DNA from: Gonocerus acuteangulatus
Lineage: Eukaryota; Arthropoda; Insecta; Hemiptera; Coreidae
Length of the DNA stretch: 64,000 bases
Assembly: GCA_946811695.1 (NCBI GenBank)
Contig: OX328132.1
Location: 96,658,022-96,722,021, forward strand
Direction: 5' to 3'
Shown here: positions 39,300 to 52,490 of the stretch, piece after piece
Numbering within the stretch: position 1 is the stretch's first letter
How the letters are laid out: every line of letters begins with the position of its first letter
Notes under the pieces: generated by a model
Seen by the model: only the letters and a program-made list of their open reading frames with translations
What the model was told of the DNA's origin: nothing
Database searches by the model: none
Position numbers and translations under genes: made by a program

Positions 39300-40244
39300 A
39301 CCTGGATTAAAAGAAAATATTGTCTGACGAAGCTGGGGAGAATACAACGAGCAGAGGATAAACACTGCAGGGGAATGCAAGACGTGTAAGCCAGTTTGAA
39401 AAAAATGGTTTCACTCTGACTTTAATTTGTAATGATTTCTCATTGTTTGTGACCTGTACAGTAATGCTCCTATCAATCGGCTGTTTTACAAATATTGACT
39501 TGTAAATAGAACAAGAGTACTAAATTATAATATGTCTCTGAGTTCAAATCAACAACATCATGACTTAATTGCATTCTAAGTCCCTTATCGTTGAGAAAAG
39601 AGAAAACGTATGCTCCCCATGTCCTCGAAAATACATGGCACGATATATTTGAGATAAAGGATGGAGGGGGGTGAGGACTTAGGTGCAACGTTTACGCCGA
39701 AGGTCTTCATTTAGTTAGAAGATCACCTATCCACTAAACCAGCTTTCAATTCCCCAAGATCTTACCTTGTGAATCGAGAACTTCTAACCATTATTATGCC
39801 CCCGACGCCCCTACAAAAAAACTAAAAATCAAGGATTCATTTGACTGAATCAACCAAGACATTTATGAGTAAAGGAATTAAAAGTCCAACTGCAACGTCA
39901 TTTTAGCGTGCTTCCATGTAATCCTTATTCCTAGTGTGATTTGAAAAGCATAGAATGGAAACACATAATATATTGCTACCAAGCTATTCATGCTACAAAT
40001 TTCGTTTCCTTTTAAAAAATCCATTATAAAATGTTAAGGTTTTAAATGATTCCTGAATATAAATCGCAATTATTAGTCAGCCTATTAGTAGAAACCGACA
40101 TTGTAGTTTGATAGCTGATCTAACCCACTTCCTCCTTACGTTTTTGCCAGTCCTTTAGTTCACAAGGGAAAATATGTAATAAATAATCTACAAAAATTAA
40201 CGAATTTTCATTAAATTTGACCAACAATTTTTTTGTCAAAAACG
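39300..40244. other. Intronic sequence
   Basis: No gene recognised. Confidence 0.4.
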
Positions 40245-40445
40245 AAAAGTCGAGATCGTTAACCGGCAGAATCCGCCCTTCGGGACACTGTTTTGCAGCG
40301 ACATTTACGCGAACTCTTCGTAGTGCTTACGGTTTAACGTTAATAGGCTTCCAGGTGCACTTTTAATAAACATATTTCTCTAGGTAATCTAATGAAGCCG
40401 TTTATAATGCGAAATATTTTACCGTTTTTGAGAAATGTGGAAAAA
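40245..40445 (+). repeat. Dispersed repeat R1, diverged fragment
   Basis: GAGATCGTTAACCGGCAGAATCCGCC and the following block parallel the second half of the R1 copies. Confidence 0.55.
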
Positions 40446-41812
40446 ACTAGAGCCTTTGTTTCGGCCACTCAGACACGTCGCTTTTTTTTCTAATATTTTT
40501 CACACGTCTAATATTAATCAAAACTAAGGTATATAACATTGGTTATGCTTGAAGTAGAGGAAGTATTACAAAAAATATATAATGTTGTTTTTATTAAGAA
40601 GCTGTGACCAAGCCCCGACAATCCCTACCTTGCATCATCAACGGTCAACGATCTCCTCTCAAAAAAATATATAATTTTATCAACAAATATAAAAATACAA
40701 ATAAATGTTTTAGAAGAAAGTTCAAATTTCGATCTTAGTCGGAGAAGACTGTGTTCAACAATGTATTGGTGTTTCGTTCTAAACATTCCAAATCATGGTA
40801 GTTTGCATTCCAAAATCCTCAACTCCAACATCCCATAAAACAAAGTATGCTCATATACCTTCAAAAAATGTTACCCAAAGTAGATAGTGTACAGGTGTCA
40901 AGGACACTATGTACTCAACATTTTGGAAGTCTGAATGCAGATGAAATCAGGAGGTCAACTGAAGTTAGACAATACCTGAAATTTATCACCTTAAGGTAAA
41001 GTTAACCTATTTGGGACTAGCACAACAGGACAAAAAGCCTAGGAAGGACACAAAGGAGTGTGTGTGTGTCGTGATGATGAATGTCGAAAAGAATAATAAG
41101 GTGTTTAGATTTGGAAAACTAAAGCTATTATGAGCGAGTACATATTACCTACTTTTTAGTTCCCCATATTGCCAATTTATGTGAGATGCAGTCTGCAACG
41201 TTAATAAGAAACTCAAAGCTCCATTCCTTCGGAATTTGCTAAAATGTGATTACAGTCGATTTTTGTGAATATCAATTGAGTAGACAAGGAAATAAAATGT
41301 TATTGGGGCAAATGAGGAGCTGTATAGTTAGAAACTTTTTTTGAAAAAGTTAAAGCTATGAATAATTTTTCCCATCAGGAACTAAGGTAGAGATATTCAC
41401 CATGTGTGACATAATAGAAGCGACGCTTGGAATAGTTTTCGAAGTCGAGCCAACTTCCACTCTCAGACAATGCCGCTCCTTTAAGTTTCAACTTCTTATT
41501 CGGCTTCCAAACATTCTTCAAGATATAAAATCTATCTGGATTCGCTTTGACACAGTTCAAAAACTATTTTTTAACTTGGTATCCCCTTTAAGAAAGAAGA
41601 AGCCTTTGCCAATAAGCGGAACTCCTCTTACAACATCAACTCATGGAGGGGAGGATGTCATTGTTTAGCCTTCTGAGGCTAAACAACATCTGTCTGAGGC
41701 ATCTTTGATCTGTCAAAGATTCTGCAAGATTGTTTCCATTTAGTCCATAATTTTGGTGTGATATAAAAAGCTGGAGTGGTCATTCTGCTTCCCCGAAAGG
41801 GACTCGAAAATA

Positions 41813-42249
41813 CAGGGTGACACAGAAAAACGGGAGTGCTTAAAGTGAGTATTGGCAGCCTTGGGCAGGTGACAGTCTGCCATTTCAGTAATTCTGGATC
41901 GGTGGAATGGAAAACAGCGCGCGTTAGTCATAATTTTTTTTAAAAAACAATGATGAGTTGGATTAAAAACTCTGAAGAGACTGGATCTGCCCTCAAGAAG
42001 AACCAACAGAACGACCAAGAAGTTACTGGTTTCAGGGAACAGCAACTCCCTACAGGCCGCTAGCAAACTATCATTGTTCTTAAAAAATATTTTTATGACT
42101 AACGCGCACTGTTTTCCATTCCACTAATCCATGATTACTGAAATTTCAGACTGTCTAGTATCTAACTGTAACGAACCCGCAGTGCTACCACCCCATGGCC
42201 CATGGCTGCCACAACTATTTTCAAACATTTCCGTTTTTCTGTGTCACCC
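41813..42249. mobile_element. CAGGGTG-ended MITE
   Basis: The left end is CAGGGTGACACAGAAAAACG and the right end is its complement up to GTGTCACCC. Inner blocks (GGAATGGAAAACAG near 41906; CTGTTTTCCATTCC near 42109) also pair. No coding capacity. Confidence 0.7.
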
Positions 42250-42409
42250 ATTACCTGTTTCAAATTCCACTAGATGGATTACGTGTTTTTTTTTTCATGT
42301 GGTAGTTGGACGTCAAGACCTAATAAAAAAATATCTATTATTATTATTTAAAATGTTTTTTATAATGCATGGGGAAATCGCCCTATAAACAAAAACGGAG
42401 GTATTTTGT

Positions 42410-42411
<2 letters not shown>

Positions 42412-42468
<57 letters not shown>
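42412..42468. repeat. (TA)n microsatellite
   Basis: Pure TA run. Confidence 0.95.
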
Positions 42469-42471
<3 letters not shown>

Positions 42472-42550
42472 AGTAAAGCCGAACGATCAACAGGTAATAC
42501 TAATGATAATACATGAGTTTATGAAACCAATAATTCTGAGGATTCTGCAC

Positions 42551-43054
42551 TTACTGAAATCTCGGTTGAAGTTGCATACTAAAAATAAATGGGTAAGATG
42601 ATTCTAACATCCTTTGGATCACATTCTCATTCGTAGAAAATCGAGAATCTATTCTAGCGTAGTTAATTAGCCTGACGATTTTGTAATCTTTATTTCTGCT
42701 CTCCTGGTCTTCGTCAGAAAGCTGTCCGATCGGAAGAGCTGCTGTTGGTTTTATCTCGGCACCATGGAGTAAAACCACGTGTACTATAGAGGGCATATAG
42801 TACCACGGCTACAGTTGAATAGCCAATTCTCCCGTCTCTTGCGTGTACAACACAAAATTCATTGGGTCATTTACATGTTGCCTGGTTATAACCTCAAGAA
42901 TGGCTGAAAATTTACAAATTGAATTATCATTGATTTTTGTTATTTCTGATGTCAAAGATGGATGAGCAAAAAATCTGGAGGTGTTTCCTGTATTTGAAGA
43001 ACCATATCCCTGTCGTACAAAATCAGCACGACTTCCGAGGTTTTTAATGAACAC
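42551..43054 (-). pseudogene. Decayed C-terminal part of a second widespread arthropod repetitive ORF
   Basis: One minus-strand frame runs from 43054 to 42551 with a single internal TAG at 42809-42811, where the family has Tyr (L-stop-PWYYMP for LYPWYYMP). Motifs RQGYGSSNTGNTSRFF, LHGAEI and LPIGQLSDEDQESRNKDY match 'uncharacterized' arthropod proteins found in many copies per genome and presumed to come from transposons. The N-terminal half is absent. No TIRs were found around it. The function is unknown. Confidence 0.65.
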
Positions 43055-43529
43055 TTCCTGAGTTCGTTTGTGAATGGGTTATTTAATTGGGAGGGTTGTA
43101 TTTCTGGTTCCCCTATTATAAAAATACAAAGAATAAAAATTATAATAAAACCGAATTAACGAAAAATAATTATTGTTTTTTAATATCAGGCGAGATTTTT
43201 TTACGTTACTAACAATAGCAACTAAAAGGGGGGAAAATTAACTTATAGTAATATATTTTCTGACCCATCCAGGTCCTACATCAATTGCCGCCATCTTAAC
43301 ACATTCGCTGCCGATTTCGTTGCATAGCCGTAGTGCCTTGTTTTGCCCTGGGCTCCGGATCCATAGCTTATACGGAGCTAGAAAAAAATAATATTTAAGG
43401 ACACTATTACACATAAACTTTTTTAATAGATTTTCTGGTGAATTTGAATTATAAAATAAGAAGATTGGAAAAAAATATTTAATTTATGTTAGGAGCTCCG
43501 TAACGACAACGATTTGCAGTCACGCCAAT

Positions 43530-43750
43530 TGGAAGAAAATGTCTTTAGAGCCTTTATCGACCCTCCAAATTTGGTTTGAATCGGGTAAATGTTCTTTGAA
43601 ATATGGCCGGGTCTTTGAATCTTTAACAAAATTTGGATATAGGGGTTTTTAATGTGTTAAAAACAAATTTGACATCCGTTTTTAAATGGAAAATTGTTTT
43701 ACATACTACACTATATAGAAATCATTATTTTGCCAAAATATTCCATACAC
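43530..43750 (+). repeat. Single arm of the 14411-15169 foldback family
   Basis: GACCCTCCAAATTTGGTTTG, GGGTAAATGTTCTTTGAAAT and GACATCCGTTTTTAAAT follow the order in the left arm at 14541-14740. Confidence 0.7.
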
Positions 43751-44121
43751 CTATAAAATACAAATACATACTTAATGGATGAAAAGCACCGATCAAATCT
43801 GGTTCAACAAGCTTAGCATAATGTTTAAAAAAAGTGGAATAATCTTACAACAGAAGAAGACGAATGATAACTTCAGCTTTTAAAATGTTTTTGCATGGAA
43901 CAAGCAAATAGGGTTTCATTCTTTGACTAATCAAAGATTACACCGTAAACATTAACTTCAGAAATGGACATTGCATTTTGGAGTTGTTATTTTTTCCACG
44001 TTTGCCCCACTGTGCGGCGTATTATAACACAAACAAATAAACGATATGAATTGCCCAAAACTGCTCACCCGTTATTAAACTGTTTGCGTAATATAAACTC
44101 ACGCACTCATAAATATATTAC

Positions 44122-44123
<2 letters not shown>

Positions 44124-44208
<85 letters not shown>

Positions 44209-44209
44209 G

Positions 44210-44258
<49 letters not shown>
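44124..44258. repeat. (TA)n microsatellite
   Basis: TA run with TG/AC interruptions. The (IY)n frames on both strands are artefacts. Confidence 0.95.
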
Positions 44259-44259
<1 letters not shown>

Positions 44260-44519
44260 AATTTGAAAGGCAAGTTTTCCAATGGGTGAAGTCGGGCCGA
44301 CCGACTACATAAGTGGGTTTTTCATCCTTTCTAGAGGTAAGAAACATGCTAAGAAAGGGGGAAAAAAGCAACAAGCTGCTAATCAAACCCCGCCCTCGCG
44401 GATTTCACCCGAAAAGCTTCAAATAATAGTTATCTATCCTTCAGGAAGATGGGAAGGAGGGGGCTTGGAGTTCTCACATCTACCGTCTGGCAGCGCTGTG
44501 CTATAATCTTCCCGATTAT

Positions 44520-46187
44520 ATCGATAGGTAGCAGCCTCCCCTCTCGTTAGTTAATCTTTCTTCCTGTAGATCGCAGACATGACTTGCTTATTCCACTAGC
44601 GCCCGCGCGTCTCCCGCCCAAACCTCTACTATACCTTCCTCAAGTTCTATCAACCTTAAATCTCCAAATCCTTCGTATTGTCCATCCATTGGTATCCGTA
44701 TTGTGCATGTTGGCAGATATTTTAAGATTCGGGAATTACCGCAATGTTTAAAAAAGGAAGATTTTATTGAAATTCCTGTAGGTAACAGCGTGCCTCAAAT
44801 TATAGTTCCACCTGAAACTCCCCACCACCAGTTTTGTCAACAAACTTTACAACAATATTTCTACATATTTACGCGCTTATGCCAATTTAGTAGTTCATTG
44901 ATTAATTTCCTGTAGAAAGAAAGACATTAGAAAACAGCACAAGCACTCGTGAAGGGAAAACTGGCAAGACATGATACACCAGTCTCTTCTGGGGTGTGGA
45001 ATCGTACACCCCGTCCCAATATATGATGGAAAACGGAAGGCTGGAAACTACTGAAATTTGATGTGATGCTTTAATTGACGGAGCAACTGTCTATCCGGAA
45101 GGAAGGAAGCAGAGTAGTGCGGAAGCTAGGATTCATGGGGACCATCAATAACAGTATTACATGAATTGCACAGTCATTTCAAATCCGCATGCTCCGACGT
45201 ATTGCACATGAGATAGAAGACTTGCTACAGTTAAAGCTTATTCGTAAGCTAGAAATGATTATCTCATGGAAACTGACGAAACTCTAAGAATTATTGAGCT
45301 TCATAGAGACAGACGTCTAGAGGGCGTATTATGTTCGTTTAAAAATCAAATCGGTGCAATTTACTTACTTACTTTATTGGCGCGTAACTCATTCCTAGGC
45401 CAGGACCTCCGTGAATCACCCGTAGTTAGCCGTCTCGATCGTGTGCAAGCCAAACCTTCCAGCAGAGCCTTTGGTTCAGCCCATCGAACTCAGACAGCCA
45501 GCACATCTGAGTCTTCCCATACGGATGAAATGGACAATATTTTCTTGCTTATACACTCTGTTTTTTGGGATTTTTTTTTTTTTTTAGTATCAAGAGGAGA
45601 GTAAATACTTGATTCGTAGTAGACTCCCCCTTAGAAACCCACATTGAAACGGTCCGATAACTCGCTCCCCAATTGGAATGAGTCGCTCGTAGATCATTCA
45701 GAATGATATTTTGTAAATAATTGGCAAGGAGAGAAATTCGAAAGTTTAATGGCCTTTTAGTATTAAACTTTATGACCATTTTCACTTGGAATTAGGATGA
45801 AAAACATGTGTCCCGAAGGTGCATTTGCCTTTGTAGTTAGTTACTTCCGCTTAGTAAAGTTCAGAAATCGACATAATTAATAACCTGAGGCAAGTTTTTT
45901 AACTAGGGTTTACATATTTTGTTTTCAATTGTGAATAAACTTCACTTATTTCACTTCAAATTTTATAATAAGAAACTTAATTTATTCTTTAAAGTGAGCA
46001 TCCACCATAACCCAAACCATCTGGCAAAACTCTGCACCCTCCCTAATGTCATTCTAGCGATAAAAAAGGCTTATTTTAGTTTTAATTTTATTTTTATATA
46101 TATAAACATCATTGGACAGCACCTGAAGGACAATTAATTTGTTAGTTGTCGTATGTATAATTCATCAAAGATAATAATTATTTTCAG
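44520..46187. other. Intronic sequence
   Basis: No gene recognised. The 112-codon frame at 45266-45604 has no visible domain. Confidence 0.4.
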
Positions 46188-46301
46188 GGGAGAGACTTTC
46201 ACCTCGACGTAGCCCAAAAAGCTCTGGTAAATCATCCTCCCATCGGTCAGTGAGCCCTGACCCCTCGACCAGTGCTGCAGCTGCCAGTCCTTACAACTTC
46301 G
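46188..46301 (+). CDS. Exon C: phase 1-1 candidate cassette exon, RS/SP-rich
   Basis: The acceptor is ATTATTTTCAG|GGG and the donor CTTCG|GTAAAT is good. The length is 114 nt, 38 codons. The peptide (GERLSPRRSPKSSGKSSSHR, then SVSPDPSTSAAAASPYNF) is basic and Ser/Pro-rich, with several SP sites that could be phosphorylated. It joins in frame to A, B, X or D. The compact open frame with both splice sites supports a real exon. Whether it is constitutive or optional cannot be told. Confidence 0.75.
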
Positions 46302-46982
46302 GTAAATCTATTTTATAACTTTCACAAATGACTAAAACCCTCAAAAATCACAGTAAGGAGCTCTGAGGCCCACGACAAAAATATCTGAATTATGTGAATT
46401 AGAGTTATTCTTAAAATTGTGATATATTTATATATTGCTTTGTCAGCCTGTCCTTAAAAATAAATAAATTTAAACATTGACGTTGTACATATTGTGTAAA
46501 TATGAAGTGACTCGTAACACTTGAACATGTTTAAGTTAATAAATAGACTATTCAAATTTAAATTTTAGAATAACGTATTCTGAAATTTTTGGTATCCTAA
46601 AGACTGAGCTAGCAAATGTTTCCTTAAACAAAATGTATACTCTTTGAAAAGCTATTTTGAAACATTAATAAAAATAATCATCTTAAGTTGCTCTTCTCTT
46701 GTTCTGAATATTAGTAGCAATAAGCCATCAAGCATTCGTCTGAGTCAGATAATTGAAATCATGGGCGTATACAAGGGGAGGCTGCAGCCCCCCCCCCCGA
46801 AATTTTGTTTTGTTGAGAACATTTCATGTAAAAAAAAACCTAAAACAACGAAAAATGTCTTCTGCATTTACCTTGGTCTACTAGGTGTCCATAGGACCTT
46901 AAAACCCACCATTTTACACTAAAATATTTAAAAAACACCCCAAATGCCTAGGTGCTATTTATTTTTTTTTTTTTTTTACATC

Positions 46983-47086
46983 GAGCAGAAAAGAATGCCA
47001 TTTAATTGAATTAGCAAATTTCCGGTATTTTTCCCGACAAATACCGGCGATTTGCGAATTCAATTAAATAGCATTATTTTTTGCTC
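46983..47086. repeat. 104-bp imperfect hairpin
   Basis: GAGCAGAAAAGAATGCCATT pairs with AATAGCATTATTTTTTGCTC, and CCGGTATTT with AAATACCGG, around a short loop. A T-rich run precedes it. Probably a tiny MITE. Confidence 0.7.
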
Positions 47087-47089
47087 GTT

Positions 47090-48747
47090 ATTAAAAGAAA
47101 GTAGGGAATTTTTAAAAAACTTTTGTTGCCAGTTTTTATTTTATTATAATTAATATGTACTGGAAGCAAGAATAATTTATACAATGAAGTAAGAGACCAA
47201 CATGAAAGTGACAAAGAGTTCACAACCAATTTAAAAGCCAAGGTTCTTTTCGAAATAGCAATTATAACCAGGCTTTTGCCTGGTTATATGCAGGCTTATA
47301 TAATACCAATGCATATCATCACATTGGTTTTATGTAAAATCCAATGTAATATCATGGCTAAACCTCAATCTGCTCAATTGAAAAGAGCGTATTTGGTACT
47401 AACAATACAACCAAAATCCAAAATATAGGTTTATTTCCCCCATATGTCCAACAATTACTGTGGGATCGCGCACTCCCAACGCTCGAAAAAACAAACGAGT
47501 TTGTTCCAAAGTAAAACGCTACGCTGTTTGTGTGCACGGACCCATTGGATTGCATGGAATTGATTCTGGCGCTCCAAAACGCTGCGCTCCGCTGTACGTG
47601 TGCTTCTACCCTTAATTACGCTTGGCTCTGGACTATGAGAAAACATCTAATTTGGTTGATTGGACCTTGAATGCTCTTGAGTTTGACTCAGCCCAAGATT
47701 CACTCAAAATCCCTGAAAATATTGTGGCAGTTAACGTGTTAAGGAATTTCCTAAATGTAAAGTTTCAGCGGGCAAACCACAATTAGGCTTCCGAAACTTG
47801 GTATATACTCATATTTATCTGAAGCGAGAAAATGCTATTGTTATACATATAAGGCTCAGAGTAGGTACTTCTTTGCAAACTGAAATATTTAAAAAATGAA
47901 GATATCAAAACTAAGTCACTGGTGAGGTAATAGCATTATTTATATTATGCATCGGTTCTGTAAATTTGAATCCCAGTACCTACTCTTCCTCTCATAAATA
48001 TAGGAATAACGTTGCCTGGCTTCTTATAAATATGATGCTAAACCTTCTAACTGAACCTTTGGTGGCATCAAATGAATTAACTTGTCATGCTGTGATATAA
48101 AGCCCGGTAGTGTAATAGGTAACACACTAGAGTGCAAATTGGTAGGTTTGGTCACGTTTTCTTAAAAATAAAGATTTAAAAAATGGTAGCCTCACATATT
48201 TTGCAGGGATTTAAAAAAAAAATAACAATAAAATGCTTCTTTAAAGGCAAAACATTTAAGGGGCAGCATTTCTAATACTTTAGAATAAATCATATTGAGT
48301 AAAACTGCTTTTGGAAAAAGCCGTGTGCTCTGTTCATAATTTAATATTGTGGTACTCAATACAGGCAATATTGGGATTCTGTTGTGTCTGCTTAGGGCCA
48401 GAAGAGTGAGTATTTACTGCAGTATTAAGTTATGCTTAGGCAACAAACTCCTAGCAATCAACTCAAAAAAGTATTTATTGAACTAGTTGATTAATCTTTC
48501 ATAATAAATATTTTTAGGTAATAATTTATCATTATTATTTCCTATTAGTATTTTCTTCACTATGATGAACCATTTTATGGCATAGTACATCTGAAATATC
48601 ACGCAGTCACAATTATTACCCTCACCAGATGACCCAACTTCTTTATCTTAATGAGTTCTAAAATAACTCTCAAGACATAAGTAAGAGGTATATTATTCTG
48701 ATTTGAAACGTAAAAGATATTTGGATACATCCTTTCTGTATTTTCAG
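47090..48747. other. Intronic sequence
   Basis: No gene recognised. A short CCAGGC..GCCTGG hairpin lies at about 47267-47285. Confidence 0.4.
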
Positions 48748-48837
48748 GACCCTCCCTCCTACCACAAATCTACAGAGATCCAAATAATTACCTTTCCGGG
48801 GAAAGATACGTAGCTGGAATGATTTCTCTCAAAGAAA
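48748..48837 (+). CDS. Exon X: possible third phase 1-1 cassette exon
   Basis: The acceptor CTGTATTTTCAG|GAC is strong. The proposed donor is AAAGAAA|GTGGGT, which lacks G at -1. The length is 90 nt, 30 codons. The peptide reads GPSLLPQIYRDPNNYLSGER then YVAGMISLKE and looks like folded protein rather than translated intron. The phase fits exons A, B, C and D. Joining to D changes its first codon from GCT to ACT. It is weaker than B and C because of the donor. Confidence 0.5.
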
Positions 48838-51344
48838 GTGGGTCTTTCTTTTTTTTCTTTTTACAGATTGCATCATTTTGTTTATTTTAGTTCAGAGGTC
48901 GCTTCATAAACGAAACATTCTTCATCCAAATCATGAAAAATAAATGTGAAATAATAAAAACACAATACTGTGGCAATACATACATTTAAAAAATCGGCAT
49001 TTAGAGTACTTAGTTCATTACATGTGCAAATAAATGAGAGAAAACTATATTTGCATGTTTTAGCACTACCACGATTGTGATTGGTGCATGCTTCTTTTTT
49101 CTTTATTTTTGTTTATATTGGCTTTTATTTATTTAGCAGCCAACAATTTGGCATTAGCAGCATTTCTGCATGTATATTCCATGAAAAGCCACATATCATA
49201 GTTGCATTTCTGTCAATTGAGTAAAAGTTACAGGCGAACTGGTAAGAAAAATGAATATACACTAGTTTTCAGTGCTAACACCAATATTATTATAATTTAT
49301 TAAACTTTATCCATTTACAGCATTTCTTGAACAAGTATTTGAACTTAAGTGGTCATGACACAAGTTTATTATATTAATTTTATTCTGTTTTCACTAAAAT
49401 AGCAAAGAGTAAAAAAAAAAAAAAGGTGGCACTTCTAATGATACTTTAACATAAAATAGACCATATAGACATTTTTCGTAAGCCTCTGCATTCCTCATTA
49501 GTGACAATATTATAATTCAGTGAAATTACTCCACCAGACCACCTTGGCATAATGATTTTCAAAGCAGGGACGCAGAGGGGCTTACATAACATTTCAAGGA
49601 TACTATTACTGATATCAAAAAATAAATTAAATACTCCATAGCTATCAATTAAATGCAAAAACAATTAAAAAATCTATACTAACCTTGCTGATTAAATTCG
49701 AAAAAGAAAACATGAGAAATTAAAAGAAAATTTATTAAATATAAAAAAGTATGCTCAGTTAAAGTTTTTAATGTTATTTATAACACAGGTTAGGAAAAGT
49801 TTGTCAAAATTTTATTTTTGTTTGAAATATCCTGGTTCTATTGACAATAGGATTTATAATATAATATACACACAGTGAATGTGATGTTGAAAAAATAATA
49901 CATTCTGATGACATATGTACTACTGTGTACTATTGGTTAGCCCTTTCAGTAATAATGAGGTGTTTAGTTTAAGAATAAAGAGCATATTTGCATCAAGTCT
50001 TCTATAATTAATAAAACTAAAGATACCAAAAGGAATCATAATTTTAGGTAAACTGTGGTATGGTCTCTTTAGGTTTCTAATACTTATAATTTAAAAAAAA
50101 AAAAAGTAAATATAATTATAAGTGTATTCATTTTTTTGCCATTTGCTACTTTGTATATATCACATTGTACAAATAAATTGTAGTAAGAGGAAATTAAATA
50201 TTTTAGCTGAAGATATGCTTGTAAAACCTTGCAATATGTTCGTATTTACAATTATTCACATATAAACAACTTTTAGAAAATATTTTAAATTTAACCATTT
50301 GACTAATTGAATTTCTTCTCCTACTTAAGGTAGTTTATAAGGCGCTCATAACATAAGATCAAAAATAATTAAATACAAATTTATTTTTCCTATTTATTAA
50401 GGTGTTATATAGAATATAAATAACAAAAAATGTAAATAGTAATATATTTTTCTATTTATTAAATTATTATATAAGGTGTAAATATTTTAAGATCAAAAAA
50501 GGTCCCTAATGCTCTCATTCACAAGTAGAGGAGATAAAAACTATTGAGTATTTGCTAATATTCCGGAAAACATTATTTCCTTTATGAATGCTTACAAAAA
50601 TCTGAAAAGAATAACAATTAGTATCTATGAAGTGACAAACTATTGTCGATTGAATATTTCGTCAAAAGAAACAAAAACTTAAAAACAACTTCAATTCAAT
50701 GTATCTTATTATTATTATTTAAGCTACAAAACATTTCATTTTTAAAAAATTAAATTCTTTTATAATAATTTTTAGAAGACATAATTTTTTATTTCTTTTA
50801 ATTGTTATAATAGTTTTCCTTATTACAATTATTGATTTTTTTTTTACATATTCCTAGGCATAACTTTTTTTTTGTATTTTTTTTTTTTTACAAATCTGGC
50901 CACATGATTTTCCATTATTTATGAAATTACATAAGGAAATACATGTTTGTTAAGGACGAGAAGTAACTGTCCAGTTTCTCAGTTTTGTACCCTAGCTTAG
51001 TCTCCTGTGTGCTCCATACAGCCGTCTTCTGTTCGAGGGTATACGTAAAATGTACTCATTATTTGTAAACAAATGTTAATAAGATTTAAAAAATGTAGCA
51101 TTCATATATCTTCTGTTAATATTTTGTTCAGATGTGTTTAGGGCATTGCCCTATAGTTGGGGCGAGTGGTTACGAAATATTTATGACAATAACACCAACC
51201 ATTTAACAGATTAATATAAACTAATAACAAACAAAAATAAAAAGCATTCAACTACATAAATAAATCAAAATCTAATCTAAATCCAATTTAATAATAACTT
51301 AACCAATATTTTGTCCCTGGTATACTTTATAACTTCAGGATTCC
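48838..51344. other. AT-rich intronic sequence
   Basis: No gene or element recognised. Confidence 0.4.
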
Positions 51345-51972
51345 AGAACAAAGTTTATAGTAAGATAAGATGGTGAAAAGTGCTCCCGGCGATATGGATT
51401 TCCGAGTTTGACCATTTGAAAGGTAACCTAAAAATACTCAGTCATGCAAATTATTAACCTTCTGGAGGTCATATTAGTGGCACAATAAATTAGAATGTTT
51501 TGTATCTATTTTATTTTTTTACTGACGTAATTTTTCTCCATAAAATCTAAAAAAAAATCATAGAGGTGTAAATTATAAACGTTAATAACAATGATTTTTT
51601 TTTTAAATATTTGCCGCGAAATTCGATAATCGAAATGCTCAAAAATCGATAAAACCGTTTTTTTTGTTTTTTTTTAGACATAACCTTAAAAGTAAGCTGC
51701 CTAATTCACCCAAACATACTACAAACCCCCTTAGAAATTGTTTATTCATATTAATTACATTAAATACAATATAGACTGTACGGAATCTGTTAGCACAGTC
51801 GCAACTATGGCGTAGAATACCAGCGCATCCAATAGAATTCGGTTTATACTTTTTCGAATTTTCAGTTAATCTAAATTGTGTAATATGTAATTACTATGAA
51901 AAAAAAAACAATTTCAAACAAGGATTTTTTAGTATGTTTGGGTGAATTAGCCAGCTTAAATTTAAGGTTATG

Positions 51973-52030
<58 letters not shown>

Positions 52031-52490
52031 GAAAAAACGGTTTTATCGATTTTTGAGCATTTTCCGCTCTGAAAATGATTTTGTCCACCACAGTATTCGA
52101 AAGTACGGGAAAAATTATTTAAAAAATGCTATTTAGAAGTTGGCCAAATAATATCCTCGTATTTAAATAATTCATTTGAAAATAAAACTATTCCGAAAAA
52201 TCGAATTTCACGCCAAATATTTCTTAAAAATCATGGTTATTAACGTTTATAATTTACACCTCTATTTTTTTTTTTTTTTTTAGATTTTTTGGAGAAAAAT
52301 TGAGACATTAAAAAAATAAAATAGATACAAGAATAATTTATTGTGCCACTAATATGACCTCCAGAAGGCTAAAAATTTGCATGACTGAGTATTTTAGTTT
52401 ACCTTTCAAGTGGTCACACTCCGAAATCGATATCTCTGGGAGCACTTTTCACCATCTTATCTTACTTATAGACTTTAGTTCTGATGGTAT
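51345..52490. mobile_element. Foldback element
   Basis: The left arm (51345 to about 51720) and right arm (about 51938-52490) are inverted copies. Shared blocks include AAGATAAGATGGTGAAAAGTG, ATATTAGTGGCACAATAAAT, AATTATAAACGTTAATAAC and GGGTGAATTAG. Long A/T tracts, including about 49 A at 51978-52026, sit inside. No coding frame. Confidence 0.75.

Noticed and set aside
44337..44410. Possible Lys-rich cassette exon ([20 protein letters not shown], then SRISPEKL)
   Set aside because: The acceptor phase could fit, and the composition recalls exons B and C, but no acceptable donor in the right phase was found.
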